NCBI GenBank assembly: GCA_021737905.1
Contig: JAIPDA010000159.1
Coordinates: 1 to 5,600, forward strand
From: Rhodoferax sp.
GTDB taxonomy: Bacteria; Pseudomonadota; Gammaproteobacteria; Burkholderiales; Burkholderiaceae_C
DNA length: 5,600 nucleotides
Reading direction: 5' to 3'
Positions 5,566 to 5,600 of this stretch are shown here, in pieces. The position numbers and the translations under genes are program-made. Under the pieces are notes generated by a model. The model had not been told where the DNA came from. It was given only the letters and a program-made list of their open reading frames with translations, and ran no database searches. Position 1 is the first letter of the stretch. The number at the start of each line of letters is the position of its first letter.

Positions 5566-5600
5566 CCGCCGCGTTGCGCCTTGAGCTTCTTGGCCGCGGC
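5562..5600 (-). CDS. Probable antitoxin, last 12 residues only (5' end outside the window)
   Basis: On the minus strand the frame is open from the right edge and ends with 'AAAKKLKAQRGG' and TGA, the stop overlapping the start of the RelE/ParE toxin in ATGA. Its position, directly upstream and translationally coupled to a toxin gene, is where the cognate antitoxin lies in parDE-type operons. The lysine- and alanine-rich tail is compatible with a toxin-binding C-terminus but too short to assign a family. A different short coupled gene is possible. Confidence 0.5.
   Translation of the reverse strand, partial: AAAKKLKAQRGG

Overview
The window looks like the chromosome of a betaproteobacterium, most likely order Burkholderiales and possibly Comamonadaceae. 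This rests on the GC-rich coding style and on the resemblance of the DUF58/VWA pair, the LolC/LolD pair and the alpha/beta hydrolase to proteins I associate with that group. It is an inference from protein character, since there is no rRNA or other taxonomic marker here.

Layout, left to right: (1) The 3' end of a DUF58 gene runs off the left edge and overlaps a BatA-like von Willebrand factor A (VWA) membrane protein gene by 8 nt. Together they are the tail of a MoxR/DUF58/VWA type operon. (2) After a 93-nt gap holding a compact promoter and a palindromic operator comes a complete HigB-HigA type II toxin-antitoxin operon, toxin first, visibly more A+T-rich than its surroundings. (3) Convergent with it, only 15 nt away, is a minus-strand operon of a LolC-type permease and the LolD ATPase, overlapping by 8 nt. 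It exports lipoproteins from the inner membrane toward the outer membrane. (4) Divergent from lolC across a 112-nt gap is a plus-strand alpha/beta-hydrolase-fold protein whose nucleophile elbow and C-terminal histidine position are both non-canonical. (5) Convergent with the hydrolase is a minus-strand RelE/ParE-family toxin. Its upstream partner, probably the antitoxin, is cut by the right edge and ends in an ATGA stop/start overlap with the toxin.

Functionally the window mixes housekeeping envelope genes (lolC, lolD, the VWA/DUF58 pair) with two unrelated toxin-antitoxin modules that flank the lolCD-hydrolase block. No tRNA, rRNA, CRISPR array, transposase or attachment site was seen, and all inter-gene gaps are short (112 nt at most). 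I see no clearly new multi-gene system. The points most worth checking are the possibly catalytically altered hydrolase, the 19-bp operator embedded in the higBA promoter with a potentially leaderless toxin mRNA, and the apparent insertion of higBA between two older gene blocks.
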